The translations under genes were made by a program, and so were the position numbers. Shown piece after piece: positions 33,073 through 42,860 of a stretch of 64,000 nucleotides of DNA; position 1 is the stretch's first letter, and each line of letters begins with the position of its first letter. The notes under the pieces are model-generated. The model made no database searches, was not told the origin of the DNA, and saw only the letters and a program-made list of their open reading frames with translations. This DNA is from Nitrospirota bacterium (GTDB taxonomy: Bacteria > Nitrospirota > Thermodesulfovibrionia > Thermodesulfovibrionales > JdFR-85), in assembly GCA_035873375.1 (NCBI GenBank), contig JAYWMQ010000058.1, forward strand, positions 1-64,000, read 5' to 3'.

Positions 33073-34358
33073 TGTCAGGAGGTGTAAGCGGAAATATAGT
33101 TGGAACTGCAAGGCCTGACAGTCCTGCTGAAAGAGCCGGTATCAGGCCTGGTGATATGTTGCTGACCGTTAACAAAAAAAGAATACACGACTCAATTGAT
33201 CTTGTTTTTTATACTGATAGCCTGGATTTGAATATCTCGGTAAAGAGAAAGGACAGGATTATACGGACCACGGTAATCAGAGATGAAGGAGAGGATCTCG
33301 GGATAGAGCTTCGTCCGTTCCGCGTAAAGACTTGCAGGAACCGGTGCATTTTCTGCTTTGTAAGTCAGTTGCCAAAGGGGTTGAGGCGTAGCCTTTACAT
33401 CAAGGACGAGGATTTCAGGATGTCCTTTCTCTACGGCAGCTACATTACCCTTTCCAGCATAACCCCTGCAGAGAAGAAGAGGATTATTGAACAGAGGTTG
33501 AGCCCCCTTTACATCTCGGTCCATTCTACAGACAGGGAGATAAGAAACACCCTTCTTGGTAACAATAATGCTGCGGATATAATGAAGGAATTGAAGTGGC
33601 TCGCAAAGAACAGAATACGTATTCATGTGCAGGTTGTCCTCTGCCCGGGATACAATGATGGGGATAAACTCGTTAGCACCATAAATGACCTGCATAAATT
33701 CTATCCATATGTCTCATCTATTGCAGTTGTGCCTGTTGGTCTGACGAGGCACAGGAAGTCCCCGCTGAAGCCGGTGGGGAAAGACGAAGCCCTTGAAACC
33801 GTTTCTATAATATCGGATTTTCAGAAGAGGTTTATGAAAAAGCACGGGGATGCCCTGGTATATGGCTCTGATGAGCTTTATATCCGGGCGGAAAAGAAGT
33901 TTCCTTCCCTTAAGTATTATGGTGAATTTCCACAGATTGAAAACGGTGTTGGCATGGTTCCACTTTTTCTCCATAAGGCTGCAAGGATAAAATCCCTCAA
34001 AAGGCCCTCCGGACAGAGATTTCTGACCGTAACCGGCACATCCTTTTATCCATTTCTCAGCAGGTTTGTTGAGCGTCTGAAGAACCAGGTCTGTATTGAT
34101 GTTATCCCTGTAGAGAACAGGTTTTTTGGTGAAACGGTGACAGTAGCAGGACTGCTTACAGGAAGGGATATCATACAGAGCGTTGCTGATTTGTCCTCTG
34201 ACCATGATGTGCTGCTTCTCCCTGACGTTATATTCAGGGACGGTCAGGATATCCTTCTCGATGACATAACAGTGGAAGAGCTGGAGCGTATACTGAGGAT
34301 CAAGGTGAAGGTGATTGATCCTACACCCCGGGGATTAATAAACGCACTGGAGGAATAA
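33072..34358 (+). CDS. PDZ / radical-SAM-like DUF512 protein
   Basis: A 428-aa protein: N-terminal PDZ-like domain (about 1-65, DSPAERAGIRPGDMLLTVN), then CRNRCIFCF, a CxxxCxFC-type radical SAM cluster site (about 92-100), and the C-terminal DUF512 domain (about 210-425). This fixed layout is common in anaerobes; substrate and function are not established. It overlaps pgsA by 1 bp and precedes aroE by 4 bp. Confidence 0.88.
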   Translation: MSGGVSGNIVGTARPDSPAERAGIRPGDMLLTVNKKRIHDSIDLVFYTDSLDLNISVKRKDRIIRTTVIRDEGEDLGIELRPFRVKTCRNRCIFCFVSQLPKGLRRSLYIKDEDFRMSFLYGSYITLSSITPAEKKRIIEQRLSPLYISVHSTDREIRNTLLGNNNAADIMKELKWLAKNRIRIHVQVVLCPGYNDGDKLVSTINDLHKFYPYVSSIAVVPVGLTRHRKSPLKPVGKDEALETVSIISDFQKRFMKKHGDALVYGSDELYIRAEKKFPSLKYYGEFPQIENGVGMVPLFLHKAARIKSLKRPSGQRFLTVTGTSFYPFLSRFVERLKNQVCIDVIPVENRFFGETVTVAGLLTGRDIIQSVADLSSDHDVLLLPDVIFRDGQDILLDDITVEELERILRIKVKVIDPTPRGLINALEE

Positions 34359-34362
34359 AAAT

Positions 34363-35196
34363 ATGTCTATAAATGCCAGAACAAAAATAACAGGTCTTAT
34401 CGGTTATCCTGTAGAGCATAGCCTGTCGCCTGACATGCACAATGCTGCCTTTGAACACCTTGGTCTGAATTACTGCTATATTGCCATGCCTGTTAAACCG
34501 GGAGGACTTCCGGATGCCGTTAAGGGCATAAGGGCGCTGAACTTCCATGGCAGCAATGTTACCGTGCCGTATAAACAGGATGTAATTCCGCTTCTGGATG
34601 AGATTGATGATGAGGCAGGGTTTATTGGTGCTGTAAATACCATAAGGAATGACACTGGTCTGTTGAAGGGATTTAATACAGACGGCAGGGGGTTTATGGA
34701 GTCATTAAAAGAGGCAGGGGTTGACCCGTTTGGAAAGGATATATTCATCATAGGTGCCGGAGGGGCGGCAAGGGCTATAGGTTATTACCTTGCTCAGAGG
34801 GCATTGAGACTCTATATCTTTGATGTTGATTCCGCTAAGAGCCTGCCGCTTGTGAGAGATCTTAAGAAGCTGAACAGAGAGGTTTTTGCAGTGGAGGACA
34901 GGGATAGTATACGTTCATCTGATATAGTTATTAATGCAACCCCCCTTGGTCTGAAAAAGGATGACCCGCTTCCGCTGCAGATGGACCTCCTCCGGAGAGA
35001 ACAGGTTGTTTGTGACCTTATTTACTGGGATACCCCGCTCATAAGGGGTGCAGGAGAGAAGGGGTGCAAGACTGTTAACGGCCTTGGAATGTTGCTCTGG
35101 CAGGGGGTGTTAGCTTTTCAGATATGGACAGGTATTATCCCTCCGGTTGACTTGATGCGAGAGGTTTTAGTCAGGGGAATGGAAGGCCGGGAATAA
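34363..35196 (+). CDS. aroE: Shikimate dehydrogenase
   Basis: A 277-aa NADPH-dependent enzyme reducing 3-dehydroshikimate. GYPVEHSLSPDMHN binds substrate, VTVPYKQ carries the catalytic Lys, AVNTIRN the conserved Asn, GAGGAARAIGYYL is the nucleotide loop and NGLGMLLWQG the C-terminal closure. Full length. It pairs with aroD at 22.3-23.0 kb. A strong hairpin follows its stop by 2 bp. Confidence 0.96.
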   Translation: MSINARTKITGLIGYPVEHSLSPDMHNAAFEHLGLNYCYIAMPVKPGGLPDAVKGIRALNFHGSNVTVPYKQDVIPLLDEIDDEAGFIGAVNTIRNDTGLLKGFNTDGRGFMESLKEAGVDPFGKDIFIIGAGGAARAIGYYLAQRALRLYIFDVDSAKSLPLVRDLKKLNREVFAVEDRDSIRSSDIVINATPLGLKKDDPLPLQMDLLRREQVVCDLIYWDTPLIRGAGEKGCKTVNGLGMLLWQGVLAFQIWTGIIPPVDLMREVLVRGMEGRE

Positions 35197-35198
35197 TA

Positions 35199-35220
35199 CC
35201 CCGCCGTTTTAGCGGCGGGG
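35199..35220. terminator. Bidirectional-type hairpin between aroE and DUF2155 gene
   Basis: Perfect 8-bp GC stem CCCCGCCG / CGGCGGGG with a 6-nt loop, placed between convergent genes. T-runs on either side are short. Confidence 0.7.
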
Positions 35221-35240
35221 AGTGCTGTAATTTTCCATGG

Positions 35241-35753
35241 TTATTTTTTTGCGGGTATTGCTTCAATAAGGGTCAGGCTGTACTTTTCGTGCTGAAAAGG
35301 ATGAATTGTAGGGAAGTTTGAGTAGAGCCAGCTTTTAAATATCTCCTTGTCTCCCTCATAAACTGTAATATGGACTGCCGGATTTTTGAGTTCGTCCGAA
35401 GCCGATGTTATGCTCAGTCCATCCATTCTGAAATCGGGCAGAAAATCTCCAATCTTGATCTTTATATTCGAGTTTGGGATTGTGTACTCAGAGCCAAGCT
35501 TTATAGTGACCACTTCCTTTTTGTTTGAAGTCTTATCAAGTATCTCTATTTTAACGGCCTCCCATTTGCCCTTGACAGAATCCGGGACAACAATCCTGGT
35601 CTCCCCCTTGGGCATCATTGATTCCCCTTTAGGCATCATTGTTTCATGAGCTGGTGCCTGAGCCTGTTGTACAGGCTCTTCTTTCTTTTTACATGCCCCA
35701 AAAGATAACAGTAATCCGATTCCTGCAGCTATAGCGATTATCCTGATTTTCAT
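35241..35753 (-). CDS. DUF2155 lipoprotein
   Basis: A 170-aa lipoprotein: hydrophobic signal then LSFGAC with the acyl-accepting Cys, a Lys/Glu/Gln linker with a duplicated MMPKGE unit, and a C-terminal DUF2155-like beta domain (about 85-165, ending FPTIHPFQHEKYSLTLIEA). Function is unknown; it is monocistronic on the minus strand inside a plus-strand housekeeping run. Confidence 0.8.
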   Translation of the reverse strand: MKIRIIAIAAGIGLLLSFGACKKKEEPVQQAQAPAHETMMPKGESMMPKGETRIVVPDSVKGKWEAVKIEILDKTSNKKEVVTIKLGSEYTIPNSNIKIKIGDFLPDFRMDGLSITSASDELKNPAVHITVYEGDKEIFKSWLYSNFPTIHPFQHEKYSLTLIEAIPAKK

Positions 35754-35880
35754 GTCTCCTCCTATAGAGATTAGATGTTAAATTAGAGTCAGATTTTAGC
35801 ACGTTATTTAATAATTTATCAATCCTGAATCACAAGCGTGAATTGCTGATATGCCCGGCTTTCTCCCCGTGCCCTCGAGG

Positions 35881-35889
35881 TGTTATAAT
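35881..35889 (+). promoter_or_regulatory. Extended -10 promoter for the rsmD operon
   Basis: TGTTATAAT lies about 45 bp before the rsmD start. There is no clear -35. AAGG precedes the ATG, so this transcript has a normal leader. Confidence 0.5.
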
Positions 35890-35932
35890 AAAAAATGGTT
35901 TTATAACAGAATAACCTTTTTATATTAAGGAT

Positions 35933-36538
35933 ATGATGAAGGAATTGAGGATTACAGCGGGTACGGCAAAGGGAAGAAGGCTGAAGGCCGTTGCTGTCTC
36001 GGAAGGGTCACCTCTAAGGCCGACAGCCTCAAAGGTGAGGGAGGCTCTTTTTAATATAACAGGCCCCGGGATTTGTGGTGCAAGGTTTCTTGACCTTTAC
36101 GCCGGTACAGGTGCCGTAGGCTTTGAAGCACTAAGCAGGGGGGCTGGATTTGTTGTATTTGTTGAGATAAACCCCGTCAGGGTAGAACTTATAAGGAAGA
36201 CCGGCCTGGAACTTGGTTTTTTGACACGTATGAAGGTTTACAGGATGCAAGCCTTTGAATATCTCAAAAAGGCCGAAGACTATGGTGACACCTTTGATTT
36301 TATCTTTATAGACCCTGCATATCAATCTGACGAAGTGATGAAGGTCTTGCCATTCATTGCAGAGGGAGGGATGCTGAATGACCGGGGAATGGTTATGGTA
36401 GAGCATTTCTCCGGAAAGTTGCTCCCGGAATCAGTGGGGGGGTTGAGGCAGAAGAAGAGATATATTTACGGGGATACCGTCTTGACGACATTTAAGTCTG
36501 AACCAGAGATAAACGGTTATTGGAAGGAGTTTGAATGA
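35933..36538 (+). CDS. rsmD: 16S rRNA (guanine966-N2)-methyltransferase RsmD
   Basis: A 201-aa SAM methyltransferase: RITAGTAKGRRL start, RPTASKVREALFNI, SAM loop LDLYAGTGAVGFEA and catalytic FIDPAY. ATG 35933 or 35936. It overlaps coaD by 4 bp; rsmD-coaD is a widespread pair. Confidence 0.95.
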   Translation: MMKELRITAGTAKGRRLKAVAVSEGSPLRPTASKVREALFNITGPGICGARFLDLYAGTGAVGFEALSRGAGFVVFVEINPVRVELIRKTGLELGFLTRMKVYRMQAFEYLKKAEDYGDTFDFIFIDPAYQSDEVMKVLPFIAEGGMLNDRGMVMVEHFSGKLLPESVGGLRQKKRYIYGDTVLTTFKSEPEINGYWKEFE

Positions 36539-37020
36539 AAAGAATTGCTATCTGTCCGGGAACATTTGATCCCATCACCAATGGGCATATTGATATAGTC
36601 ATGAGGAGTCTCAGTATCTTTGATGAGATTGTCGTTGCTGTTGCCCCGAATCCCAAGAAGACGCCTCTTTTTGAAGTTGAAGACAGGATGGACCTGATTC
36701 GGGAGTCTTTTAAGACCCTGGAACGGGTTACAATTGAATCATTTGACGGGTTACTGGTAAATTATGTGAAACAGAAAGGCGGGGTTGCCATTGTAAGGGG
36801 ACTCAGGGCAATTTCGGATTTTGAATATGAGCTGCAGATGGCCCTGATGAACAGGAGGCTTGATTCCGGAATCGAGACGGTCTTCATGATGCCCAGTGAG
36901 GAGTACTCTTTTTTGACCTCAACAATGATAAAGGAGATTGCCTCCTTTGGCGGGTCTGTCAAAGGGCTTGTGCCTGAAATTGTTGAGAAGGCGCTGAGTG
37001 AAGTATTTAAACTCAAATAG
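36535..37020 (+). CDS. coaD: Phosphopantetheine adenylyltransferase
   Basis: A 161-aa hexameric nucleotidyltransferase of CoA synthesis: PGTFDPITNGHIDIV with the TNGH motif, VRGLRAISDFEYELQMA, and EYSFLTSTMIKEIA near the C-terminus. Normal length. It ends directly before queE with no gap. Confidence 0.97.
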   Translation: MKRIAICPGTFDPITNGHIDIVMRSLSIFDEIVVAVAPNPKKTPLFEVEDRMDLIRESFKTLERVTIESFDGLLVNYVKQKGGVAIVRGLRAISDFEYELQMALMNRRLDSGIETVFMMPSEEYSFLTSTMIKEIASFGGSVKGLVPEIVEKALSEVFKLK

Positions 37021-37668
37021 ATGACTGATGGCGTAAGACTTAAGATATGTGAAACCTTTGTCAGCATACAGGGTGAGTCGAGTTATGCCGGGCAGCCCTG
37101 TTTTTTTGTTAGACTGACAGGATGTAATCTCCGGTGTCATTGCTGTGATACCACCTATGCCTACTCTGATGGTAAAGAGATGGATATAGGGGAAATTCTG
37201 TCCGGAGCAAGAGACTCAGGGGTAGGGCTGGTTGAGGTTACCGGAGGTGAGCCCTTGCTGCAAAAAGGTACTCCCGCACTTATAAAGAGTCTGTGCGATG
37301 AGGGTTTCAGCGTGCTGGTAGAGACTAATGGTTCAATGAAGATTGATGGCATAGACAGCCGTGCAGTGGCTATCCTTGACATAAAGACACCGGGCAGCGG
37401 TATGGCAGAGGAGATGTTCTTTGGAAACCTTGAGATACTCAGACCCCATGACGAGATAAAGTTTGTTATTGCAGACAGGGCTGACTATGTCTGGACAAAG
37501 GGTGTTATCGAAAAGTTCGGACTTGCGGGGAGAAATATCCTCCTTTCCCCTTCATTTGGCCTGCTTGCCCCTGAGGTCCTTGTTGGATGGATAATTGCGG
37601 ACTGTCTGAACGTGAGATTAAACCTGCAATTACATAAATATGTATTTGGCGACAGGAGAGGGGTTTGA
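37021..37668 (+). CDS. queE: 7-carboxy-7-deazaguanine synthase
   Basis: A 215-aa radical SAM enzyme of queuosine/7-deazaguanine synthesis. The cluster motif CNLRCHCC fits CX3CX2C, preceded by ETFVSIQGES and FVRLTGC; EVTGGEPLLQ is the SAM-binding GGEP. Its C-terminus NLQLHKYVFG matches QueE. No queC/D/F is adjacent. It is convergent with nrdR, 7 bp apart. Confidence 0.93.
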   Translation: MTDGVRLKICETFVSIQGESSYAGQPCFFVRLTGCNLRCHCCDTTYAYSDGKEMDIGEILSGARDSGVGLVEVTGGEPLLQKGTPALIKSLCDEGFSVLVETNGSMKIDGIDSRAVAILDIKTPGSGMAEEMFFGNLEILRPHDEIKFVIADRADYVWTKGVIEKFGLAGRNILLSPSFGLLAPEVLVGWIIADCLNVRLNLQLHKYVFGDRRGV

Positions 37669-37675
37669 CGCTTGC

Positions 37676-38140
37676 TTACTCTTTCTTTTTTGCCTCAAAA
37701 AGACTTTTTACTTCATCCATGAGTTCATTTATGTCCTTAAACTGCCTGTAAACAGAGGCAAACCTGACATATGCAACCTTGTCAAGTTCCTTTAGGGCAT
37801 TCATAACCTCTTCCCCTATCCATGTGCTCTGTATCTCTTTTACCCCCAGCTCAAGGAGTTTCTTTTCAATTCCGTCTACTATTCCTTCAAGGGTTTCAGT
37901 TGAAATGGGTCTCTTTTCACATGCCTTTTTCAGACCTGACAGTATCTTGTATCGCTCAAAAGTCTCTCTGCGGGCATCTTTTTTAACCACCATCGGCAAA
38001 ACATCCTCTATCCGCTCATACGAGGTAAAACGGCGTTCACACCCAAGACATTCCCGCCGCCTCCGTATGAGGTCCCCCTCCTTACTCATTCGTGAATCTA
38101 TAACCCTGTCATCTAAATTTCCGCAGAATGGACATTTCAT
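37676..38140 (-). CDS. nrdR: Transcriptional repressor NrdR
   Basis: A 154-aa nucleotide-sensing repressor of ribonucleotide reductase genes: zinc ribbon with CPFCG and CLGC (residues about 3-34), RRRRECLGCERRFTSYER, then the ATP-cone (about 49-139, VVKKDARRETFERYKI). It is downstream of glyA across a 221-bp gap filled by a repeat element. No nrd genes are present here. Confidence 0.96.
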   Translation of the reverse strand: MKCPFCGNLDDRVIDSRMSKEGDLIRRRRECLGCERRFTSYERIEDVLPMVVKKDARRETFERYKILSGLKKACEKRPISTETLEGIVDGIEKKLLELGVKEIQSTWIGEEVMNALKELDKVAYVRFASVYRQFKDINELMDEVKSLFEAKKKE

Positions 38141-38174
38141 GGTTTTGACTCCGATAAGACAGTTTTAAAAATAA

Positions 38175-38337
38175 TTAACCACAGAGACACAGAGCCACAG
38201 AGAAAGACAGAATAGAATTTCTGGACACTGATTGCACAGGTTTTTTGAGATTTACTGCTCTTAACTATATAATTTCAGGGATTTAAGTTAGAATTTTGTT
38301 GAAATCTCAGTGTCTCAGTGTCTCTGTGTTATTTATA
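38175..38337. repeat. MITE-like element with about 34-bp inverted ends
   Basis: Left end AACCACAGAGACACAGAG (from about 38176) is matched in inverse complement by CTCAGTGTCTCTGTGTTATT at about 38315-38335, enclosing about 100 bp without coding capacity. It fills the glyA-nrdR gap. A half-copy, ACACAGAGACACAGA, recurs after icd at about 42731. Confidence 0.5.
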
Positions 38338-38361
38338 CCAAGGTAGTTATCTATCATCATT

Positions 38362-39597
38362 TCAGTAAATGGGGAACTTGTTACAGAGGGTAAGCACACG
38401 TTCCTTCAAGACCCTAAGCTCCTCCTCATTCTTTGAATTATTAATAACCTCATCAATAATCGCGGCAATCTCTGCCATCTCTTCCTCAGCCATTCCCCTG
38501 GTAGTTACACAAGGGGAGCCAAGCCTTATTCCACTGGTTATTGTAGGTGGTTTTTCATCATAGGGTATCGAGTTTTTATTCACGGTTATTCCGGCTATAT
38601 CAAGGCTTGTCTCGGCTTCCTTGCCTGTGATGCCCTTCCCTGTAAGGTCAACAAGCATCAGGTGGTTGTCGGTTCCGCCCGAGACTATATCAAAACCCCT
38701 TTGAACAAGCTCTGCAGAGAGCCTTTTGGCGTTGTCAACGACTCTTCTCTGATAGCTTTTAAACTCCCCGGTCAGTGCCTCTTTAAAGGCAACCGCCTTT
38801 GCAGCAATGACATGGACAAGAGGGCCGCCCTGCGTACCTGGAAATATCATTTTATCTATTTTTTTTCCAAACTCCGACTTGCACATAATCATCCCACCAC
38901 GGGGCCCCCTGAGGGTCTTGTGGGTGGTTGTTGTGACAAAATCCGAGTAGGGAAATGGTGAGGGATGTACTCCGGCGGCAATAAGTCCGGCAATGTGGGC
39001 AATATCAGCAAGCAGGTAGGCGCCTACCTCGCTGGCTATGTCGGCAAATGCCCTGAAATCAATAGTCCTTGAGTATGCGCTTGCCCCTGTAATTATAAGT
39101 CCCGGACGATGCTTCCTTGCAATGTCCCTGACTTCATCCATACCAATATAGCCGTCTTTATTTACTCCGTAGGTTACCGGATTGTATAAAAAACCTGAAA
39201 AATTTACAGAGGCTCCGTGAGAGAGGTGCCCTCCATGGTTCAGGCTCATTCCAAGTACAGTATCTCCAGGCTTAAGGACAGAGAAGTAGACGGCCATATT
39301 GGCCTGTGTCCCTGAGTGGGGCTGTACATTAATGTGCTCAGCTCCAAAGAGCTCCCTCGCCCTCTGAATTGCGAGGTCCTCAACCTGATCGGCAAATTCG
39401 CAGCCTCCATAATAGCGTCTTCCAGGATATCCCTCAGCGTATTTGTTTGTGAATACAGAACCCTGAGCTTCAAGGACTGCCTGTGAGGCATAGTTTTCCG
39501 AGGCAATAAGAAGTATCTTGTTTTTTTCTCTCTCTGTCTCGTTAATAACTGCATCATAGACAGCGGGGTCAACAATTTTCAATGATTCAAGACTCAT
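38362..39597 (-). CDS. glyA: Serine hydroxymethyltransferase
   Basis: A 411-aa PLP enzyme interconverting serine and glycine with tetrahydrofolate. [28 protein letters not shown], the PLP Lys in [14 protein letters not shown] and HIAGLIAAG are all present. Normal length. It lies 13 bp downstream of rpiB, the common rpiB-glyA-nrdR order. Confidence 0.97.
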   Translation of the reverse strand: MSLESLKIVDPAVYDAVINETEREKNKILLIASENYASQAVLEAQGSVFTNKYAEGYPGRRYYGGCEFADQVEDLAIQRARELFGAEHINVQPHSGTQANMAVYFSVLKPGDTVLGMSLNHGGHLSHGASVNFSGFLYNPVTYGVNKDGYIGMDEVRDIARKHRPGLIITGASAYSRTIDFRAFADIASEVGAYLLADIAHIAGLIAAGVHPSPFPYSDFVTTTTHKTLRGPRGGMIMCKSEFGKKIDKMIFPGTQGGPLVHVIAAKAVAFKEALTGEFKSYQRRVVDNAKRLSAELVQRGFDIVSGGTDNHLMLVDLTGKGITGKEAETSLDIAGITVNKNSIPYDEKPPTITSGIRLGSPCVTTRGMAEEEMAEIAAIIDEVINNSKNEEELRVLKERVLTLCNKFPIY

Positions 39598-39610
39598 CTC
39601 TGCTCCTTCA

Positions 39611-40072
39611 TCACTCTTTGTTTCCTTCGTTGAGTTTTGTTTCTATTTTTGAAATCTTTTCAAGTCTCCTTGAATGCCTCTGTCCTTCAAAAGGGGTTTC
39701 AAGCCATATCTTTACTATCTCCGCAGCAATCTCATCATCTATTATTTTTGCACCAAGGACAAGAACATTTGAATCATTATGAAGACGGCCCATCCTGGCA
39801 GTAAGGGGGTTGTGGCAGAGTGTTGCACGGACACCCGGAAATTTATTGGCTACAATTGACATGCCGAGTCCTGTGCCGCATATCAGGATGCCCCTTTCAA
39901 TCTCTCCTGAAGCGACAGCATCTGATACCCTTTCACCATAATCAGGGTAATCAACAGAGCAGTTATCACCTGTTCCATAATCCCGGGTATCTATCCCGAA
40001 TCTCTGGAGCAGTGTTTTAATGCTTTCCTTTAGTTCCAGACCAGCGTGGTCACAAGCAATGGCAATTTTCAT
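39611..40072 (-). CDS. rpiB: Ribose-5-phosphate isomerase B
   Basis: About 153 aa. [15 protein letters not shown] start, DYPDYGERV, catalytic Cys in [11 protein letters not shown], and [21 protein letters not shown] with the His and HND that bind phosphate. These mark it as the canonical RpiB, unlike the diverged copy at 18.4-18.8 kb. Start at ATG 40072; the frame stays open to 40150 and ATG 40081 is also possible. No clear ribosome binding site. Confidence 0.92.
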   Translation of the reverse strand: MKIAIACDHAGLELKESIKTLLQRFGIDTRDYGTGDNCSVDYPDYGERVSDAVASGEIERGILICGTGLGMSIVANKFPGVRATLCHNPLTARMGRLHNDSNVLVLGAKIIDDEIAAEIVKIWLETPFEGQRHSRRLEKISKIETKLNEGNKE

Positions 40073-40165
40073 TGAAGACATAATATTTTTTAGTGTTCTG
40101 TTTCTGGTGTCATTTTGAGGTTTATAGACAACGACACTGGAAATTATCATAAATAACCAAAAGCA

Positions 40166-40195
40166 TTGAAGTCAAGAAAAGAAATATTGTATAAT
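40166..40195 (+). promoter_or_regulatory. Sigma70-type promoter for the citrate synthase-like gene
   Basis: TTGAAG (40166-40171), 18 bp, then a perfect TATAAT (40190-40195). It gives a leader of roughly 190 nt with the palindromic repeat at 40308-40326. Confidence 0.5.
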
Positions 40196-40307
40196 TTATA
40201 TTCAATCCGGAGAATGGACAAGAGACTGTGTTAAAGTACCTCCTGATGTGGGTTCGCTGATTTCCCGGCAGTAACCAAATAATTTCGTGAAACGTCTCTA
40301 TTTGTCA

Positions 40308-40326
40308 CCCTGAACTTGTTTCAGGG
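40308..40326. repeat. Short palindromic repeat (CCCTGAA / TTCAGGG)
   Basis: CCCTGAAcTTGtTTCAGGG, flanked by GTCA and TCTCATAAATTC. It is a hairpin form widely seen as a dispersed intergenic element, here in the leader of the citrate synthase-like gene. Confidence 0.5.
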
Positions 40327-40390
40327 TCTCATAAATTCGAGGATTTACACAAGAAACAAAAAAATAAATATTAAAGAGGGAGATATATAT

Positions 40391-41632
40391 ATGACTGAAA
40401 AAGGAAAGGTTTACCTGATTGATGTCACCAACCGCGATGGTGTTCAGACATCGAGGATTTTGCTTCCAAAACTTTCAAAGACCATGATAAACCTCTATCT
40501 TGACGAGATGGGAGTTTATCAGAGCGAGGTTGGTTTTCCAACCCTGAAACATGAGATAAACTATATCAATGCTAACATAGAGCTCGCACGTCTGGGACGG
40601 ATAAAGACCCTCCACCTTGAGGGATGGTGCAGGGCTGTTCCTGAGGACGTGGAACTCTCTTTCAAAAACTGTCCCGGACTGAAACATATAAATATCTCGA
40701 TCTCGACTTCCGAGATAATGATACAGGGAAAATTTCAGGGGAGAAAGGTTTTTAAGGACCTTCTGAAGACAACGATTGAGGCCTTGAAGACTGCAAAGGC
40801 CCTTGGTGCCGAGACAGTCGGTATTAATGCAGAGGATGCTTCAAGGACGGAGCTGGAGCGTCTTATAGAATTTGTCATTGCCGGTAAGGAGGCTGGGGCT
40901 GACAGGTTCCGTTACTGTGATACCCTTGGCGCAGATGACCCCATAACGATTTATGAGCGGATTAATGCCCTTTCTGCTGCCACAAAGTTTCCGATAGAGA
41001 TGCACTGTCATAATGACCTTGGTATGGCCGAGGCTGTCTCCGTTGCAGGGGCAAGGGCAGCGATAGAGAGCGGTATGCATACTTACATAAACACTACAAT
41101 AAACGGTTATGGAGAGAGGGCCGGCAATGCCGACCTGGTATCCACCATGCTGGCATTGAAGTTCTCAACGGGTCTCAGGGAGAGGGCGCCCCTTGACGAA
41201 CGGGTCAATCTGAAGATGGCCTGGAGGATAGCAAAGTATGCCTCCTATGCCTTTAACATACCCATACCGATTACACAGGCCGGTGTTGGCGCCAATGCCT
41301 TTGCCCATGAGTCCGGTATTCATGCTGACGGTGCATTGAAGGACAGGCGTAATTATGAGCTCTATGACCCTGAAGATGTCGGCAGGGGAGAGCCTGACCT
41401 GCTTCAGTCAGGTAGAGTGATTACTACAGGGGCCTATGGTGGAGTCAAAGGCTTCCGCCATGTCTATGACGGGCTGGGTATCCATTTTAAAAGCGATGAA
41501 GAGGCAAGGAGGGTACTCGAGCTGGTACAGTATGCAAACCTCCATACCCAGAAACCACTGACTGATGATGAGTTGAGGTTTATTGCTTCCTATCCTGACG
41601 TGGTCAAGAAAATTCTGACGGTGAACTTCTGA
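40391..41632 (+). CDS. Re-citrate synthase-like HMGL-family enzyme
   Basis: About 413 aa of the homocitrate/isopropylmalate synthase superfamily. [11 protein letters not shown] replaces the usual DTTLRDGEQ; metal ligands lie in EMHCHNDLG and [15 protein letters not shown]. The NRDGVQT form and the [11 protein letters not shown] segment resemble the Re-citrate synthases of clostridia and Dehalococcoides as I recall them. The neighbours icd and mdh put it in the TCA cycle, so Re-citrate synthase (acetyl-CoA plus oxaloacetate) is favoured over homocitrate synthase. ATG 40391 has AGAGGGAG; the frame is open to 40316. It overlaps icd by 1 bp. Confidence 0.75.
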   Translation: MTEKGKVYLIDVTNRDGVQTSRILLPKLSKTMINLYLDEMGVYQSEVGFPTLKHEINYINANIELARLGRIKTLHLEGWCRAVPEDVELSFKNCPGLKHINISISTSEIMIQGKFQGRKVFKDLLKTTIEALKTAKALGAETVGINAEDASRTELERLIEFVIAGKEAGADRFRYCDTLGADDPITIYERINALSAATKFPIEMHCHNDLGMAEAVSVAGARAAIESGMHTYINTTINGYGERAGNADLVSTMLALKFSTGLRERAPLDERVNLKMAWRIAKYASYAFNIPIPITQAGVGANAFAHESGIHADGALKDRRNYELYDPEDVGRGEPDLLQSGRVITTGAYGGVKGFRHVYDGLGIHFKSDEEARRVLELVQYANLHTQKPLTDDELRFIASYPDVVKKILTVNF

Positions 41633-42711
41633 TGCACAGGATAACACTTATTCCGGGTGATGGAGTTGGACCTGAGATAACAGAGGCTACTGTCAGGGTT
41701 ATAGAGGCAACCGGTGTTCCTATAGAGTGGGATGTGCAGGAGGCTGGTGAGGATGTTTATCAGAGCGAGGGAACTCCCCTTCCCGATCGTGTTATTGAAT
41801 CTATAAGAAAGAACAGGGTTGCCATCAAGGGGCCTGTTACCACACCTGTCGGCAAGGGGTTCAGGAGTGTCAATGTTACATTGAGACAGACCCTAGACCT
41901 CTATGCATGTCTGAGGCCCTGCAGGGCTTTTAAGGGTGCACGGACCAAATTCGAAGGGCTAAACCTTGTAGTCGTAAGAGAAAACACCGAAGACCTCTAT
42001 GCCGGCATCGAGTTTGCCAAGGGTTCTCAGGAGGCATTGGGGTTGATCGACTACATTGAGAAGGCCGCTCAGAAGCGGATAAGGGAAGATTCCGGGATAA
42101 GTATCAAGCCTATATCCGTGTTTGGTACGGAGAGAATAGTGAGGTTTGCCTTTGAGTATGCCAGGGCCAATGGAAGGAAAAAGGTTACTGCTGTGCACAA
42201 GGCGAATATTATGAAATTCTCTGACGGGCTTTTTCTTGATGTGGCAAGAGAGGTCGCGGCAGATTACCCGGATATCGGGTTTGAGGACAGGATTATTGAC
42301 AATATGTGTATGCAGCTTGTTCAGAAACCTGAATTATATGATGTCCTTGTCCTGCCGAACCTTTACGGGGATATCGTTTCAGATCTTGCCGCCGGTCTTA
42401 TCGGGGGACTGGGTCTTGCGCCCGGGGCCAATATAGGTAAGGATATAGCGGTTTTTGAGCCAACCCATGGCAGTGCACCCAAATATAAGGGACTGAACAA
42501 GGTAAATCCCCTTGCCATGATCCTCTCAGGAGTGATGCTGCTCAGGCATATAGGCGAGCGTGAGGCTGCCGTGCGGCTTGAGACGGCCGTTGCTGAGATT
42601 ATAGAGGAAGGCAGGAGCGTGACCTATGATATGAAACCTGCTGCTGATGACCCCACTGCTGTCGGGACCTCAGAGGTGGCGGATGCAATTATTGAGAAAA
42701 TGGCACGGTGA
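41632..42711 (+). CDS. NAD-type isocitrate/isopropylmalate-family dehydrogenase
   Basis: A 359-aa beta-decarboxylating dehydrogenase. [62 protein letters not shown] and [11 protein letters not shown] are present. The absence of a leu operon and adjacency to a citrate synthase-like gene and mdh favour isocitrate dehydrogenase (the short, NAD-linked form) over LeuB. It yields 2-oxoglutarate. Confidence 0.88.
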   Translation: MHRITLIPGDGVGPEITEATVRVIEATGVPIEWDVQEAGEDVYQSEGTPLPDRVIESIRKNRVAIKGPVTTPVGKGFRSVNVTLRQTLDLYACLRPCRAFKGARTKFEGLNLVVVRENTEDLYAGIEFAKGSQEALGLIDYIEKAAQKRIREDSGISIKPISVFGTERIVRFAFEYARANGRKKVTAVHKANIMKFSDGLFLDVAREVAADYPDIGFEDRIIDNMCMQLVQKPELYDVLVLPNLYGDIVSDLAAGLIGGLGLAPGANIGKDIAVFEPTHGSAPKYKGLNKVNPLAMILSGVMLLRHIGEREAAVRLETAVAEIIEEGRSVTYDMKPAADDPTAVGTSEVADAIIEKMAR

Positions 42712-42720
42712 AATGTACAG

Positions 42721-42845
42721 GAAGTTGTAAACACAGAGACACAGAACATATATAATATTCCATTTATCATTTATCATTTTTTTCTGTCGGTTGTTTGTTC
42801 TTTCAATAGTAAATGAAAAATAGCAAATGACAAATGATAAATATT
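42721..42845. repeat. Intergenic dispersed repeats between icd and mdh
   Basis: The gap holds ACACAGAGACACAGA (shared with the glyA-nrdR element) and an imperfect inverted pair built of TTTATCATTTATCAT and AAATGACAAATGATAAAT. No coding sequence is visible. Confidence 0.5.
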
Positions 42846-42860
42846 CCGGGTAGATAGAGA

